Assembly (NCBI GenBank): GCA_037952775.1
Contig: JBANAY010000001.1
Coordinates: forward strand, 2,790,001-2,854,000
DNA from: Clonostachys chloroleuca
Taxonomy: Eukaryota > Ascomycota > Sordariomycetes > Hypocreales > Bionectriaceae
Direction of reading: 5' to 3'
Length of the DNA: 64,000 nucleotides
Part shown: positions 1-12,378 of the stretch, one piece after another
How positions within the stretch are numbered: position 1 is the stretch's first letter
How the letters are laid out: each line of letters begins with the position of its first letter
Program-made: the position numbers and the translations under genes
The notes under the pieces: model-generated
Databases searched by the model: none
What the model was told of the DNA's origin: nothing
Seen by the model: only the letters and a program-made list of their open reading frames with translations

Positions 1-483
1 GCTCACGATCTTTACCTTGTCGGCGACTACAGGCGGAGTGCCGTTGTCCATCTTGAAGGTCACGTTCTTGATCAAAAAGGTCCAAACTTCGTCGCAGAAC
101 CGGTAGGTGTCAAGGCTTCCCTGTGGTTGTGAAAAACTATTGTTAGCCCATGGCCGCGCAATCTCCATGTGTTGTCCGCAACACCGGGGGAGCGTCCCAC
201 CTTGAATGACAACCGGCACTTGACGTTCTTCTGGAGCGCCTCGGTGATGGCCTGGTCAAAGTTGCTCAGGATCTTCATCGCCAACTGGGGGTTTATGCGC
301 TCATCACTGATGAGGTCGTCGAGCGTGTCCGTCAGAGCAAGGCCGATGCTGTGTCAGGGGAGCAGTGGTTAGTCAACGCAAGGGATCAAGACAGTAGCAC
401 AGCGCTTAGCAATGGCAGTAAGAGGAAAAGCAGTACCTGCTCCGGCGGTACAGCTCGTAAAATGATTGCCCGCCAGTCGCCAT
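1..483 (-). CDS. TOA2: Transcription initiation factor IIA small subunit (TOA2), 3' end cut by window edge
   Basis: Small (gamma) subunit of TFIIA, which stabilises TBP on the TATA box in RNA polymerase II pre-initiation complexes. Exons on the minus strand are 483-437, 348-201 and 120-1 (continuing off the window), with introns 436-349 and 200-121 (GT-AG). The start ATG at 483-481 gives [16 protein letters not shown], followed by the family signature [20 protein letters not shown] and then [11 protein letters not shown]. The last visible exon has [17 protein letters not shown], typical of the C-terminal beta-barrel. About 105 codons are visible of a family length near 110. The first six bases of the window read GTGAGC on this strand, so either a last intron or the final Ser-Cys codons follow. 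It diverges from VMA16. Identification is by recognised motifs. Confidence 0.9.
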
Positions 484-943
484 ATTTGCCTGCAAGGTCC
501 TTTCACGTCTGCAGTGATTTTCGGTACCGTAGGAGAGCAAAAACGGGATGCTCGTGGGGAGTGATTTGTAGGAGTCAAGATGAGAATCCAATTTATACTT
601 CCGGGGAAGGGAGAAGGCAGCCTTGGCCAGTGACTTAGGTAATCAGGCGACTCCACTCTTGGCTTGGCTTCTCAAGCCACAGTGCACAGCCTTAGGCGGA
701 CAAAGGTGCGTGCCTGCGTCTTAGCGCGCTGTCATGTGACGTCGCTCAGTGCTGTAGCGGAAGAGCCGTAGTTAGTACGTACCCCAACTGAACTACGTCG
801 CTAAGTTTAGGTAGCAGCTTGAAGGAAGGTCAGACAGAGTTGGTCAATCGATCGTTGCGCCCACCCAAGGAGCTACGAATAGCTTCCTCAACCCACTACC
901 CAAGAAGCATCCGAATCGACTCAGCACCGTCACATTCGTCAAA
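484..943. promoter_or_regulatory. Divergent intergenic region TOA2 / VMA16
   Basis: A 460-bp shared upstream region between two diverging housekeeping genes. No ORF here resembles a known protein. I see no clear TATA box or long repeat. Confidence 0.5.
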
Positions 944-1755
944 ATGAGCCTCACATACGGAGTCGGCGGCCTCGGGTCCTTTGTGACCATTGTTGGAGCT
1001 TGTACGTTCCCTCGAAAGATCGCGCTCAGGGATGGAGGAAGATGACCAGAAGGACAGCACCAAGTTAACACAGTGTCACAGATATGCTCTTCACTGGCAG
1101 CGGCGAGGATTTCAATGTCGGCGCGTTCCTGGAGTCGGTATCGCCCTACACCTGGGCTAGTATGGGTATCGCCTTGTGTATTGGCTTCTCGGTTGTTGGA
1201 GCCGCATGGTGAGCATCATTGCCTGCGATCCCATCGAAACCTCCCGCATCCCCTGCTGACAGACGTCTTTCTAGGGGAATTTTCATCACCGGATCGTCCA
1301 TTCTCGGTGGTGGTGTTAAAGCACCTCGTATCCGAACCAAGAACTTGATTTCCATCATCTTCTGCGAAGTCGTCGCCATCTACGGTGTCATCATGGCCAT
1401 TGTCTTTTCCGCCCAGGTCAATAGCGCGACCGGCGCTGCGCTCTACGAGGCCGATTCATACTATACTGGTTTTGCTCTGTTTTGGTCTGGAATCACCGTC
1501 GGTCTTTGCAACCTGATTTGCGGTGTCGCTGTTGGTATCAATGGCAGCGGCGCAGCACTCGCAGATGCTGCTGACCCGTCTCTGTACGTAGCAGCAACTC
1601 GCCGAACAAATGATCGTCTCCAATGCTAACGCTGCAATTACTCGAATAGCTTTGTCAAGATCCTCGTCATTGAGATTTTCTCCTCTATCCTGGGTCTCTT
1701 TGGACTAATCATCGGTCTTCTTGTCTCGGGTAAGACTACAGGATTCGGCAAATAA
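944..1755 (+). CDS. VMA16: V-type proton ATPase 21-kDa proteolipid subunit c'' (VMA16)
   Basis: Membrane-embedded c'' subunit of the V0 proton-translocating ring of the vacuolar ATPase. Exons are 944-1001, 1082-1208, 1275-1583 and 1650-1755, giving 199 aa. The start ATG gives [13 protein letters not shown]. The protein is a run of hydrophobic helices. Motifs include [20 protein letters not shown] and [19 protein letters not shown], then [11 protein letters not shown] with the conserved proton-carrying Glu, and a second proteolipid repeat with [20 protein letters not shown]. The C-terminus is GKTTGFGK. The extra N-terminal helix and the FCEVVAIYG motif favour c'' over the c or c' proteolipids. 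All introns are GT-AG and short. Confidence 0.92.
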
Positions 1756-2127
1756 TCGAACCTCTCATCCAACTTCAAGACAATATCCCGATTACCACGG
1801 GACAAGATAGATACTACTCGCGCTTTTCCTACGTGAGGAGGCTTTTGCATCGCGCCAATGAGTATTTGGACAGGCGTTTAGGGGATAGGCTTGGCTTAGG
1901 GTATTTCTTACTACCGCAGGCTGTATTGTCGTCAATTCTCGGATATCGACGTGTACATCATCAGAAGAAAGAAAGTGTGTTTTACAGCTTAAAATATCAT
2001 ACCATGATATTCAAATTGTATCAGTTGGGAAGAATCTGTATCCTGGACGTTCTTTGTGCTTAGACTAGATGATTTGAATCGCGTCAATATGTTGTTCATT
2101 AGATTCTCATCTCGTTCACATTCCAAT
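1756..2127. other. Convergent 3' region VMA16 / cnxE
   Basis: A 372-bp stretch between two converging genes. It holds presumably the 3' UTRs and terminators; no coding signal was seen. Confidence 0.5.
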
Positions 2128-4286
2128 TTAGCCCAAGCGAATTGAGTTCATAATCAAAGCATCGACAGTTGCGCCCTTTTCCAACTTTCCTTTCCCACCT
2201 GGCATACAGACCAGCGCATTTGCAGACCTGAGGCTGCCGACCTTGGAACTTCGCTGACCACCGGTACTACTAGCAGACAGAAGACCATTGGCCCCAACCG
2301 TTACAACAGCCCGATGGTACTCCGGTCGAGAATCGAGTGGGAAATCGTGAGCGAGAACGACGGGAACCTTGGGTAGGCCGGCAGGGGAAACACCCGACTG
2401 TTTGTGCAAGGAGGGAAGAACGAAGAGATGAAACGTCACCAGAGCTGAGGCCGGGTTTCCAGGAAGAGAAAAGATGACTTTGGAGACACGATCGCCAGCG
2501 TTGGTTTTGACTGGCACTGTGGCAAAAGTCGTTGGTTTGCCGGGCTTCATGGCTACACGGCCAAAGTGAATAGTGCCTCCAAGAGCTCGCTCAATTGTCG
2601 GTTTGAGCAGGTCAAGCTCCCCCATGGAAACCCCGCCCGTAGTGATGAGCACATCGGCTCTCCGAAGCCCATCCCGGAGAGTCTCCTCGAGAGTTCCCGA
2701 TTGATCTTTCGCGATACCCAAGTCAACGACCTCGAAACCCCAATCTTTGGCTGCAGATATGAGAGTAATCCGGTTGGTATCTCGGACTTCTCCCAGCCTG
2801 AGTTCTTCGGGGCGGTTGTACTCGATGATCTCGTCCCCAGTCGAAAGGATGCCGATTACAGGCTTTTTGTAGACCTTGATCTCCACAACTCCCACGGCGG
2901 CAAGGAGGCCGATCTCACCACCTACTCCCGATATCTGCTCCCCCTTTTGGAGAATAACGGACCCTTGTTCAATGTCGCTGCCAATTTCACGGATATTCTC
3001 GCCGTTCTTGACGCCCTCTATGTTAATCTCCACTTCTTTCTCCTCCTTCCCATCATCAGTCATGGTCTTCAGGATTGTGTCCTCTACCATTATGACAGAT
3101 GTAGCCCCTGGAGGCAGCGGTGCGCCCGTGGTTATCCTAGCAAGTTCCCCAGCCTTCAGGGGCTTGACTTCTCCAGGGCTTGCGTGAGAAACTGACACTA
3201 CAGGGAATGTCCCGTGGAGCACTCCGTCCTCGAGGACGACAACAGCATACCCATCTACAATGCTGGCCCTGAAAGCAGGGACGTTCTCTCGAGCCTTGAC
3301 ATCTTCGGCCAAGACGGATCCTACAATCTTCTCATCCACTTTGAGGGTCAGAGTTTCGGGATGGGGTGATTCTTGCGATATTCGAGCGAGAGCATCGTCA
3401 ACAGAAAACATGGGATATGGGGACTCGCGGTGCCGTCGAGTGGGACCCAGGCTCGGGTCGTTAGATAGAAGGTTTTGGTCAGGTTTTGTATGTCTGACAA
3501 GGCCGCCGTGTCCATGGCCGTGGCTGTGACTATGGTCATGACTGTGGCCATGACCATGGTGATGGTGGTGGCCTGGCTTCGCCCCAGCCAGACCAGCGTC
3601 CGCCTCGAGCTTTTTCACACCCCCTGCGTGCAAGACACGGGAGTTGGCGCCAGCCGCTTGCAAGCAAGCATGGGGAAGAGTCTTTATCACCGCTTCCAGA
3701 TTTTCTTTGGCTCCTTTCGGGGAGCCTGGCAGTGTGATAATCACGGACTTATTCCTGACTCCAGCGACAGGTCTGGACATCATAGCGACTAGATGAGGAG
3801 AAGGCGTTCAGCATCCCGAGTGAATACTGGTTGACAGGCGGTTCACATTAAAGACTTACAAGGTGTTACTGCCAGAGATGCGGACACCATGGCATGGACA
3901 AGGCCCGGAGCTTGCTTGTGAAGCAGCGGGGTCACAGCCTATAGGTGATATTAGAGCCCGATTCAAACGAATAGTCACAATAAGTGAAAGGCCAAGCTGG
4001 GGAAAGAGAAATTATTTACTTCTGGAGTGACATCTGCTACAGAGAAACCTGTCCCGCCGGTGGTGATGATGAGATTTGCTGCTTCTGGCCCGTCGACTAG
4101 AGCCATGAGTTGGCGCTGGATAGCAGAAACGTCATCAGTGACAATAGAAGTATTGTCAACGCTCCATTTCCCAGGTCCTTGGCCATCGATCACTCCCTGC
4201 AGAGCTTGGGCCGACGAGTCCGTTGAAGGATCTTCTGCCGCGGTCGTCGAAACGATGAGAATTGCGACCTTCAGTGGCCCGTCCAT
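2128..4286 (-). CDS. cnxE: Gephyrin-type molybdopterin adenylyltransferase / molybdenum insertase (MogA-MoeA fusion)
   Basis: Bifunctional last-step enzyme of molybdenum cofactor synthesis: the MogA-like domain adenylates molybdopterin and the MoeA-like domain inserts molybdate. Exons on the minus strand are 4286-4020, 3938-3860 and 3788-2128, giving 668 aa. The N-terminal G domain (about residues 1-170) has LIITTGGTGFSVADVTPEA, APGLVHAM and MMSRPVAGVR. A linker at about 188-211 is extremely His-rich (HHHHHGHGHSHDHSHSHGHG). The MoeA part starts near YPMFSVDDALARI and carries GILSTGDEI, TTGGVSMGELD, MKPGKPTTFA and FSLPGNPASALVTF. Domain order is G-then-E, as in gephyrin and fungal CnxE. The His tract suggests metal binding; that is an inference. 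The first exon ends in a short 79-nt exon typical of these genes. Confidence 0.93.
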
Positions 4287-4502
4287 GATTTTGGATTGAT
4301 GCCAGAAGAAGGTTTATCCAGCACCAGCCTGAGGCGGATGGGAATAACCTGTAGATGATCGAGGTCTATAGTTGGCAGGCCCCACAGCGACCTGTATCGG
4401 GCAAGCTACTGGAGGAATAAGTATTTCTTTCCATCAACCTCTCCAATCTCAGAATTCCACGTACGCGATTACCCTCACTCACACACATAATTACGAGTCA
4501 TC

Positions 4503-5120
4503 ATGGTCCGAGTGAAGGAGCGTTACCTTCTGGTCAACATCATTTACCCCCCCGCCGAGGGTTCTCGCGTTGGCAAATCGACCACGCCAAACCTTGTCGT
4601 GCAGCACCAACCAACCACTGAGAATCTCACTCCAGGCATACTGGTCAGGGCTCTCAAATCACAAGTCGCTTCATTATTTGGAGACTATGGTGCAGGGTGT
4701 CTCGAGAGCGATCTGTCAGGTAGGCGGACACATTCCTCCAGGCGCCCTGGGCTCTTTTGATTTTTCAGCTTACCCGATATCATAGTTAAATATCTTTCTC
4801 TTGCTACTTCTACGGCCATCATAAGATGCTCTAGAGACCACTATCAAATGCTGTGGTCAGCCTTGACCTTTATGGATCGCGTTCCAACCAAGGACGGGAG
4901 TGGGAGACCTTGCATTTTTCGCGTTGTACGTGTCAGCGGCACCATTCGCAAGGCGGAGGAAGAAGCCATCCGCCAGGCCAAACAACGACTCATTGAGGCC
5001 AAAGAAGCTTCCTCACAAGTACCTTCCTCACTGGCACCTACAGAATCAAGTCGGCCAGATGTAATTCTTGACGCTATGGGTGATTCGGATGACGAGTCGA
5101 TGCACGACGCTGATGAGTGA
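4503..5120 (+). CDS. POP5: Ribonuclease P/MRP protein subunit POP5
   Basis: Protein subunit of RNase P and RNase MRP, acting in tRNA 5' processing and pre-rRNA cleavage in the nucleus/nucleolus. Exons are 4503-4719 and 4786-5120, giving 183 aa. The start MVRVKERYLLVNIIYP is the typical POP5 N-terminus. Further motifs are VASLFGDYGAG, then after the intron VKYLSLATSTAIIRCSRDHY and FRVVRVSGTIRKAEEEAI. The C-terminus is acidic (GDSDDESMHDADE), as in fungal orthologues. An alternative acceptor upstream at 4767 would hit a stop at once, so 4785 is the working acceptor. It ends 13 bp from the end of the converging GPN2 gene. Confidence 0.92.
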
Positions 5121-5133
5121 GAGAAAGGGGGTA

Positions 5134-6324
5134 TCATTTGTTCTTTCTAACTACCTTGATCCCGCTATCTGGAGGCACCGCCATGTCTCCGAAATCCGGG
5201 TCCATTCCAGCGCTGCTGGGAGCCGCTGGCTGAGATTGCTCGATTTCCATGGCCTGTTGCTGCCGAATCTTTTCCTGCTCCTCCTCGGCCTCGTCCTCCA
5301 TGCGATCATAGTCCTCCTTGTTATCAATCCAGCGTTCCTGGATGTCCTCCGCCCCCATCATGGACGACTCGTTCCTCATGGACACGGCCCAGATTGTGTC
5401 ATTGGCTCCCTCTGCGCCGCCAAAGACATAGCCGCCCGCGCGGTCAATCACACGGAGGAGATGCATCATGCTCTTCTTATTCTCCACGGCCAGCACTTCG
5501 TATCGTACCAGACCATAGCTCTCGATCAGGTTGGCGATAGCTTCGTTGAGGCGGCCAAATTTCTCACTGCGCAGAGCAGGAGACTCGGCTTCCAGGTATG
5601 GTGTGAGATAGCCTAGGTCCTCGACATCGGTATAGTAGTCGAGATTGAAGGGTAGCTCATCATACGCATGGACCTTGTCGATTTTTGACAAAACGTTGAC
5701 GTGGGGCATGTCCATTTGGATCATGGCTCGGAGGGAGAGTAGGACGTTCGAAACGTAGAGCGAGGGCTGTGTGAGGCAGATGGAATCTGATAGGTGGACG
5801 CTCACAAACTAGAGTGCTGTGTTAGCAATTGGTTTCAGTTATGTACGTTTAGCGACGAGGGGAAACCAACGAACCCTGAAACCATTCTTCTGGAGCTTAT
5901 AGAAGATATTTCTCAAAGAGTTATGATGTGTGTATAGTTCCACCTGACCGGGACAGTCAAAAAGAATGTAGTCTTCTCCAAACTCTTTCAGGCCTTCCTC
6001 AAGCCATTCGTAGTTATGTTCCAGTTCCTCGAGGGCGTATAGAATTCCTCCATTTGGTCCAAGCTTCTCTTCCCGCATGATGTCCTCAAGTTTGATGAGC
6101 GACCGAATATCGAGGGCCACGGGGTAGTTGGTATGATCGTTTGCTGGGTCGAGGTTCACGACGGAACATGCGCGCCCGATGGCGCCCATGAACTGGTGCA
6201 CTATGTGAAGAGAAAGCTGTTTAGCGACTGGTTTCAAAATCTTGAAGCTCTTGAACTTACTGCCATCGCAATAGGTACTCTTGCCAGAGCCAGGGCTGCC
6301 AACGACGAGCTGTGCGAACGGCAT
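5134..6324 (-). CDS. GPN2: GPN-loop GTPase 2 (GPN2)
   Basis: Small GTPase of the GPN family, needed for assembly or nuclear import of RNA polymerase II (family knowledge). Exons on the minus strand are 6324-6261, 6200-5875 and 5808-5134, giving 354 aa. The start gives MPFAQLVVGSPGSGKSTYC, a P-loop. NLDPANDHTNYP contains the region of the GPN loop, ILFDCPGQVELYTHH is the switch/GPN region, and NVLSKIDKV is the guanine-specificity motif. The second intron begins GTTCGT, a weak donor, but has a good branch site (GCTAAC) and joins KNGFR to FVSVHL as expected for the family. The C-terminus is an acidic/Gln-rich tail. It converges on POP5 and diverges from NTE1. Confidence 0.92.
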
Positions 6325-6988
6325 CGAATCTGGTTGGAGTGAGGTCGCCTACAGGCAAAAGCTTCTCAGGGGCGCATGACAGAGAGATCGAGCATCTGAT
6401 GGGACAGAGAAGGGTTGAAGATACAATTTGAGGAGAGCGAAGCAGTCGAAAAGTTGGCATTTCTTTCATGTTCGTCCTCTTGTTCATGGTGGGGTTATCC
6501 ATCGCTATCGCTGACAAAGCTGCCGCTATCTACCATCTCCATGCCCAATCGTGCGACTTCTCTAGCTTCTGCGTCATGATCTTTGACCAAAGGAGAAAAG
6601 CCATTGAAGCCTATTCTATCCTCGCTTCAAGCTAGAGCTCGCACAGCATGCTACACAAACTAGCATCTTAGCTACATTGAGGAGATCGACTTGTTTCTAG
6701 CATATGACCTGCCGATTCTACCGAGGCTACGTGACCTTGAATCCTTGATCATCTGCTATCTCTTCTGCATGTTTCGGTGGGACCCTACGGTGAGACAGGA
6801 TTAATACCGGCGCATGATTGGCCAGCGGCGATACCTCGGTAAATATGTCAGCTTCTCAACCTCAAATAGCTCGATTTAAAGGTCCCGCTTCTTCTTCCAT
6901 CACAAGGGAAAAAAACCCAAGTCCTCGGAAGCCCTCGTGCTTCGTCGCTCTTTTTGTGCATAATGCTCCGTCGTTCACTGGAGTGGCC
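6325..6988. promoter_or_regulatory. Divergent intergenic region GPN2 / NTE1
   Basis: A 664-bp shared upstream region. The reading frame of the first NTE1 exon is open upstream to about 6818 and has an ATG at 6847, but that stretch looks like leader sequence. No other gene was recognised. Confidence 0.45.
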
Positions 6989-9900
6989 ATGGCATCAGAA
7001 AATGCCACACAGATGGCAGCCTCTCTCTCCAGCAGCGTCTCCCACGCTTTGGCCTCACCCAGCATGAGCGCCCTCGCAAACCAGACAGCCGCCCAAGGGT
7101 CCACCAGCTGGCTGGGCTTATTTGGGCGGCTTATTCTGTCGCTATTGAACCTGATCACCACTGTTCTGTACTGGGTCATCCGGATTGTCACGATTAGCGT
7201 GCCTACCATCCTTTTCACCTTGTTTTCCACGAGCTGGACAGTCACCATGAATGCAACCACTCTGTATGTCGGTCCACCCGAATCAGAAGGTAGCTCACTG
7301 ACAATGAGTCCAGGATGTTCATTCTGGCGGGCATCGTCTCCGCGGTGAGCTGGGTTGTGCGATACCGCATCCTCAACATGTACTCGCGATTGCCACCAGA
7401 GCCCCAACGCAAAGAGCCGGACATCGACCTGTTCCCGGATACTCATGACGAAGGGATCAAGTCGGGCCTCTCGAGCTATTTGGATGAGTTTTTGAGCGCA
7501 ATCAAGATCTTTGGTTATCTCGAGCGCCCTGTCTTCCATGAGCTCACCCGGAGCATGCAGACTCGAAAACTTATAGCTGGCGAGACCATCAACCTCGAGG
7601 AAGAGAAAGGCTTCTGCATTGTGGTTGATGGGCTGGTTCAAATTTTTGTCAAATCGGGCTTGGATCCGAGGGCCAACGCTGCCGACCATGGTGATGGTTA
7701 CGAGGACGATGATTTGAATCCAGGGCACCAAAGATATCAGCTCCTGACAGAGGTGCGAAACGGTGCACCCATGTCGTCATTGTTTTCCATTATGTCGCTC
7801 TTCACCGAGGATGTCAAACTGGATCACGTTGATGAGCAATCACATCCATCATCCCGACGGCATAGCAGAAGGAACCTCAGTTTTCACAAGTCATTTAGCA
7901 TGCAGGGATCTCCAGACGTTTCTTCCTCAATGCCTACCAGCCCCAAGCTTGGATCTGGAACAGGAAATCAAGGCCTCCCTCCGGATCACGAGATGAGGCA
8001 CCGGACTACACCAGACCCCAACTCGTCGCGAATTCCGCATATGTCCTTGGACGGGGCTACACCCCCAAACCGTCCGAGGCTGTTTCACAAAACAACTTCC
8101 GGTTCAGCTCACCCTGATATCCTTGCGCGAGCCACAGTCGACACAACTATTGCCATCATCCCAGCAAGCGCCTTCCGTCGATTGATTAAAGTCTACCCAA
8201 AGGCAACGTCGCACATTGTTCATGTTATTCTTTCCCGCTTCCAAAGAGTAACATTGTCTCATGCATTCAACTACTTGGGTCTGACTGGCGAGGTGTTGCA
8301 GACTGAAAAGAACATGATTAAGCATACTGTTTGCCAGCTCCCCAATGTTCTTCGAGGTGATGCTCTCTCGAGGCTGAAGGAAAAATTCAGCCAAGAGCGC
8401 GAGAAGAGCAATGACGATGATCGAGCAAAGGGGATTGCGCTCCACAATCCAGTAACGCCTCGCCATCGGCGGTCTAGTAGCGGCGCTCTCCGCAAAGAGG
8501 CGATGCTGCACTCCATGAACATGAGTTCTGCATCTCCTATGACGGATAAACATAGATGGGCCGCCCCACCTACCCCAAGGCCTGGCGACCTGCTAGGGAG
8601 CATCCAAGTAGCCCGGGGATTTAACAAGAGCTCTTTCTCTGATCTACGAGGTAGTCCATTGATAGACGGCAGTAGAAAAGACGATGTCAACCCCCTGTCG
8701 CAACGCACCTACAACCCATTCAATCCCCAAAAGGGCCGTATCAACATGGATCCTCGCGAGTCGCTGGATGAGGATAACCTATTTAGAGCATCGATATTAG
8801 AGTGCATGTTCAAGGCTCTTGGCCTACATAACGGCGGCCCTTTCTCTCATGAATCCGAGTCGATAGAGGCATCACCAAGATTGGTTGCTATGGATACAAA
8901 GCGTACGAGGGCACTGTTTTCGAACAATGCCTTTGGCATCATGGGTCCTTTTGATGGCCCTGGCGACGGTGACTCGGAGTCCGTTACCTCTAGTGGCATA
9001 GCGATGAACTCACCACCCAGTCCTCAGAGCTTGTCCCATGACATGAAACACGAAGTTGAGATTGTCTTCTTCCCGAAGGGCTCTGTGCTTGTGGAACAGG
9101 GCGAGCGCAATCCCGGTCTTTACTATGTTGTCGACGGATTCCTTGATATTGGTACAACAAGCACGAGTGATCCTCACAATCTCTTTCCTACGTCAGAATC
9201 CGATTTTGTGGGTGTTGATAATGATGATGAGCCATCGACACTCGAATCGTTCCCAACCCTGGCTCGGACCGAAACTGCCCGCGAGAAGGATGAGTTCCAG
9301 AAACACTCCGGAACACATCGCAGAAGCGTGGCTTTGGTCAAGCCAGGTGGTTTAGCTGGGTATATTGGGAGCGTCTCTTCCTACAGATCTTTCATTGATG
9401 TGGTTGCTAAAACTGACGTCTACGTCGGATTTCTACCTCGTGCTTCTTTGGAACGCATCGTGGACAAGTATCCCATCATCCTACTCACCATGGCCAAGAG
9501 GTTGACCAATATTCTCCCGAGACTGATCTTGCACATTGACTTTGCCCTGGAATGGGTTCAGGTCAACGCAGGGCAAGTCATATACCACAACAACGATGAG
9601 AGCGATGCTATCTACGTTGTTCTTAACGGTCGGCTGCGGCTAGTTGAACAGAAGAAGGGAGGTGTGATTAGTGCCCGAGCTGAGTTTGGTCAAGGCGAGA
9701 GTGTTGGAGAGCTCGAAGTCTTGACGGAAACAGCTCGTGCTGGGACCTTGCATGCCATCAGAGACACTGAGCTTGTCAAGTTTCCCAAGACACTCTTCAA
9801 CAGCTTAGCCCAAGAACATCCCAATATCACAATCAAGATATCTAAAATCATCGCTTCTCGCATGAGAGCGGTTCTTGAGGATCCTACAAGCTACCAGGGC

Positions 9901-11762
9901 ATAGAAACAACCGCTGGTGCAGTTGCAAACCAGCGCAAGTCGGCGATGAATCTTCGGACTGTTGCCATCTTGCCTGTCACAGCCGGTGTTCCCGTTGTTG
10001 AGTTTGGCAACCGATTACTGAATGCGCTCGCACAAGTCGGCCCGCCTAATGGTGCTACATCCCTCCACCAGACAGCGATTCTTAAACACCTGGGAAAACA
10101 TGCCTTCAATAAGATGGGAAAGTTGAGACTGTCTCAGTATCTCGCTGATCTCGAAGAGAAGTTTGGTCTCGTGGTGTATATTGCAGGTAAGCATGAACTT
10201 GTTCATTTTTGAGTAAATCTCTTCACCCCAATACCTGTATTCTATGATGATAAAACTCCTTATGTCCAAAGGCAAAGCCGCTGATGGTACATGTTAACTC
10301 TAATTTTTTCCTGATCCTATTTTCCAAAGATTCTCTCTATGTTGCCGCTGCATTATCAGAAAGAATGCCATGCTAACACCAAGGGAATGCTACAGATACC
10401 AACGTCAACTCACCTTGGACCCAAACATGTATTTCTCAAGCTGACAGCATTCTACTTGTCGGTGTGGCCGAAGGATCGCCTGCCATCGGGGAGTACGAAC
10501 GCTTCATGCTAGGAATGAAGTCGACAGCCCGGAAGACGCTCGTCCTTCTCCACACGGAGCGTCTATCTCCACCAGGACTGACAAGAGCTTGGCTTCGAAA
10601 TCGAATGTGGATCAATGGAGGTCATTTCCATATCCAAATGGCGTTTCGAATGAATCCTATCCCAGTTCACCCACCGTCGAAGAAACTCGGCCAGGCCCTG
10701 AAGGAGCGGGTCCAAGTTCTGCAAGCAGAAATCCAAAAATATACCTCGACGAAAAAAGTTCATCATACCCCGTACTACTCGCCTGAAACCCCTTACAAGG
10801 GAGACTTCCATCGGCTCGCTCGACGTCTATGTGGCAAGTCTATTGGTCTTGTTCTAGGCGGAGGCGGAGCTCGAGGTATCAGTCAAATCGGTATTATCAA
10901 GGCTCTTGAAGAGGCTGGTATCCCGATCGACATGGTTGGGGGGACATCCATTGGTGCCTTTGTCGGTGCTCTCTATGCACGACATGCAGATATAGTTCCC
11001 ATGTTTGGTTTCGCGAAGAGATTCGCTGGCCGCATGGCAAGTCTGTGGCGGTTCGCCTTGGACTTGACGTATCCTTCTGCCTCGTACACTACAGGGCATG
11101 AGTTCAACAGAGGTATCTTCAAAGCTTTTGGAGATACCCAGATTGAGGACTTTTGGCTGGAGTACTACTGCAATACGACGAATATCAGCAAAAGCCGAGC
11201 TGAGTTCCACACCAGCGGCTACGCATGGAGGTATATCAGAGCTTCCATGTCCCTGGCTGGATTACTACCGCCACTGAGTGATGAGGGTAGCATGTTACTC
11301 GATGGAGGGTATGTGGACAATCTAACAGTGTCTCACATGAAGGGTCTTGGCGTTGATATTATCTTCGCCATTGACGTCGGTGCACTGGATGACGACACGC
11401 CTCAGACATACGGCGATTCGTTGTCCGGGGTGTGGGCATTCTTCAATCGCTGGAATCCTTTCTCGTCGCATCCAAATCCACCTACCTTGGCAGAAATCCA
11501 AGCCCGGCTGGCTTATGTCTCGAGTGTGGATGCTCTTGAACGCGCCAAGATCATGCCAGGATGCGTGTACATGCGACCGCCAATTGATGAGTATGGTACA
11601 CTTGATTTTGGCAAGTTTGATGAGATCTACAATCTAGGGTATAAATATGGTCAAGAATTCATTCAAAAGATGAGGGATAAGAAAGCCCTCCCCATGTTGG
11701 AAGAGGCCGAGGCAAAGGAAGCTATGCGGAGAACTACTGCCCCACGAAGAGCGAGCATATAA
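6989..11762 (+). CDS. NTE1: Lysophospholipase NTE1 (patatin-like phospholipase with cyclic-nucleotide-binding domains)
   Basis: ER-membrane serine phospholipase B that deacylates phosphatidylcholine to glycerophosphocholine; orthologue of neuropathy target esterase. Exons are 6989-7263, 7314-10186 and 10396-11762, giving 1504 aa, the usual fungal NTE1 size. N-terminal hydrophobic helices ([20 protein letters not shown] and, after intron 1, [15 protein letters not shown]) are followed by three cyclic-nucleotide-binding-like regions (for example [13 protein letters not shown] and [14 protein letters not shown]) separated by Ser/Pro-rich linkers. The patatin domain has the oxyanion loop GGGGARG (about 1204-1210), the nucleophile motif GTSIG (Ser about 1234) and catalytic DGG (Asp about 1352). 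The start was placed at the ATG at 6989 (MASENATQM); in-frame upstream ATGs are possible. Confidence 0.94.
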
Positions 11763-12378
11763 TGCTCGGCTTGGCTGTATGCAATGTAGTCAACAAAGAA
11801 GCAGAGCAGAGATACCTAGATAATGTCGACATCATTGTTCCACGAAACATCATCCCACCCGTCTTGGCAATAACCCTGCAGGCCAATCAGACTCAACTCG
11901 ACGCCGAGACGCTCCACTGTCTTGACCGCTCCGTTTGCCAAGATCACCCTTCCAAGGACCCTGCGAAGGATTAAGCTTATGTACGAGTCTATTTCCGTAA
12001 AGCCTTGGCTGCCAGCTGCATCTGCCATGATACATGGTTAAGCGAAGGAAACCTGCCACGTACGTCCATGCATTACGTGAGCTATCTGTCCATGGTTCTT
12101 TAAATCCTGTGCCGTCCGTTCCACCTTGGGCCGTGCAATGGAGGCATTATAGATATAAATCTCATGCATGTAATATGAGTGGAGCAGATCACCACTCCAG
12201 CAAGCCATTCCTCTTTCCTTTTCCCAATGTTCATGACCAACAACCCCATACCAGAATAGAGTGCGCTCTCTCCGTAGGCATCTCAAATCGACACACATTA
12301 CTGTGATCGCAAAGCCTGCGTCCCAACAACAATTGATACAGATTGATACCTGGAATACGGCATGCTTGACTGACAAGA
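11763..12378. other. Intergenic region NTE1 / repeat protein
   Basis: A 616-bp region holding the NTE1 3' end and the promoter of the next gene. No coding signal beyond short shadow frames. Confidence 0.45.

Noticed and set aside
2566..3195. 209-codon plus-strand ORF
   Set aside because: Antisense of the MoeA domain of the molybdenum cofactor gene.
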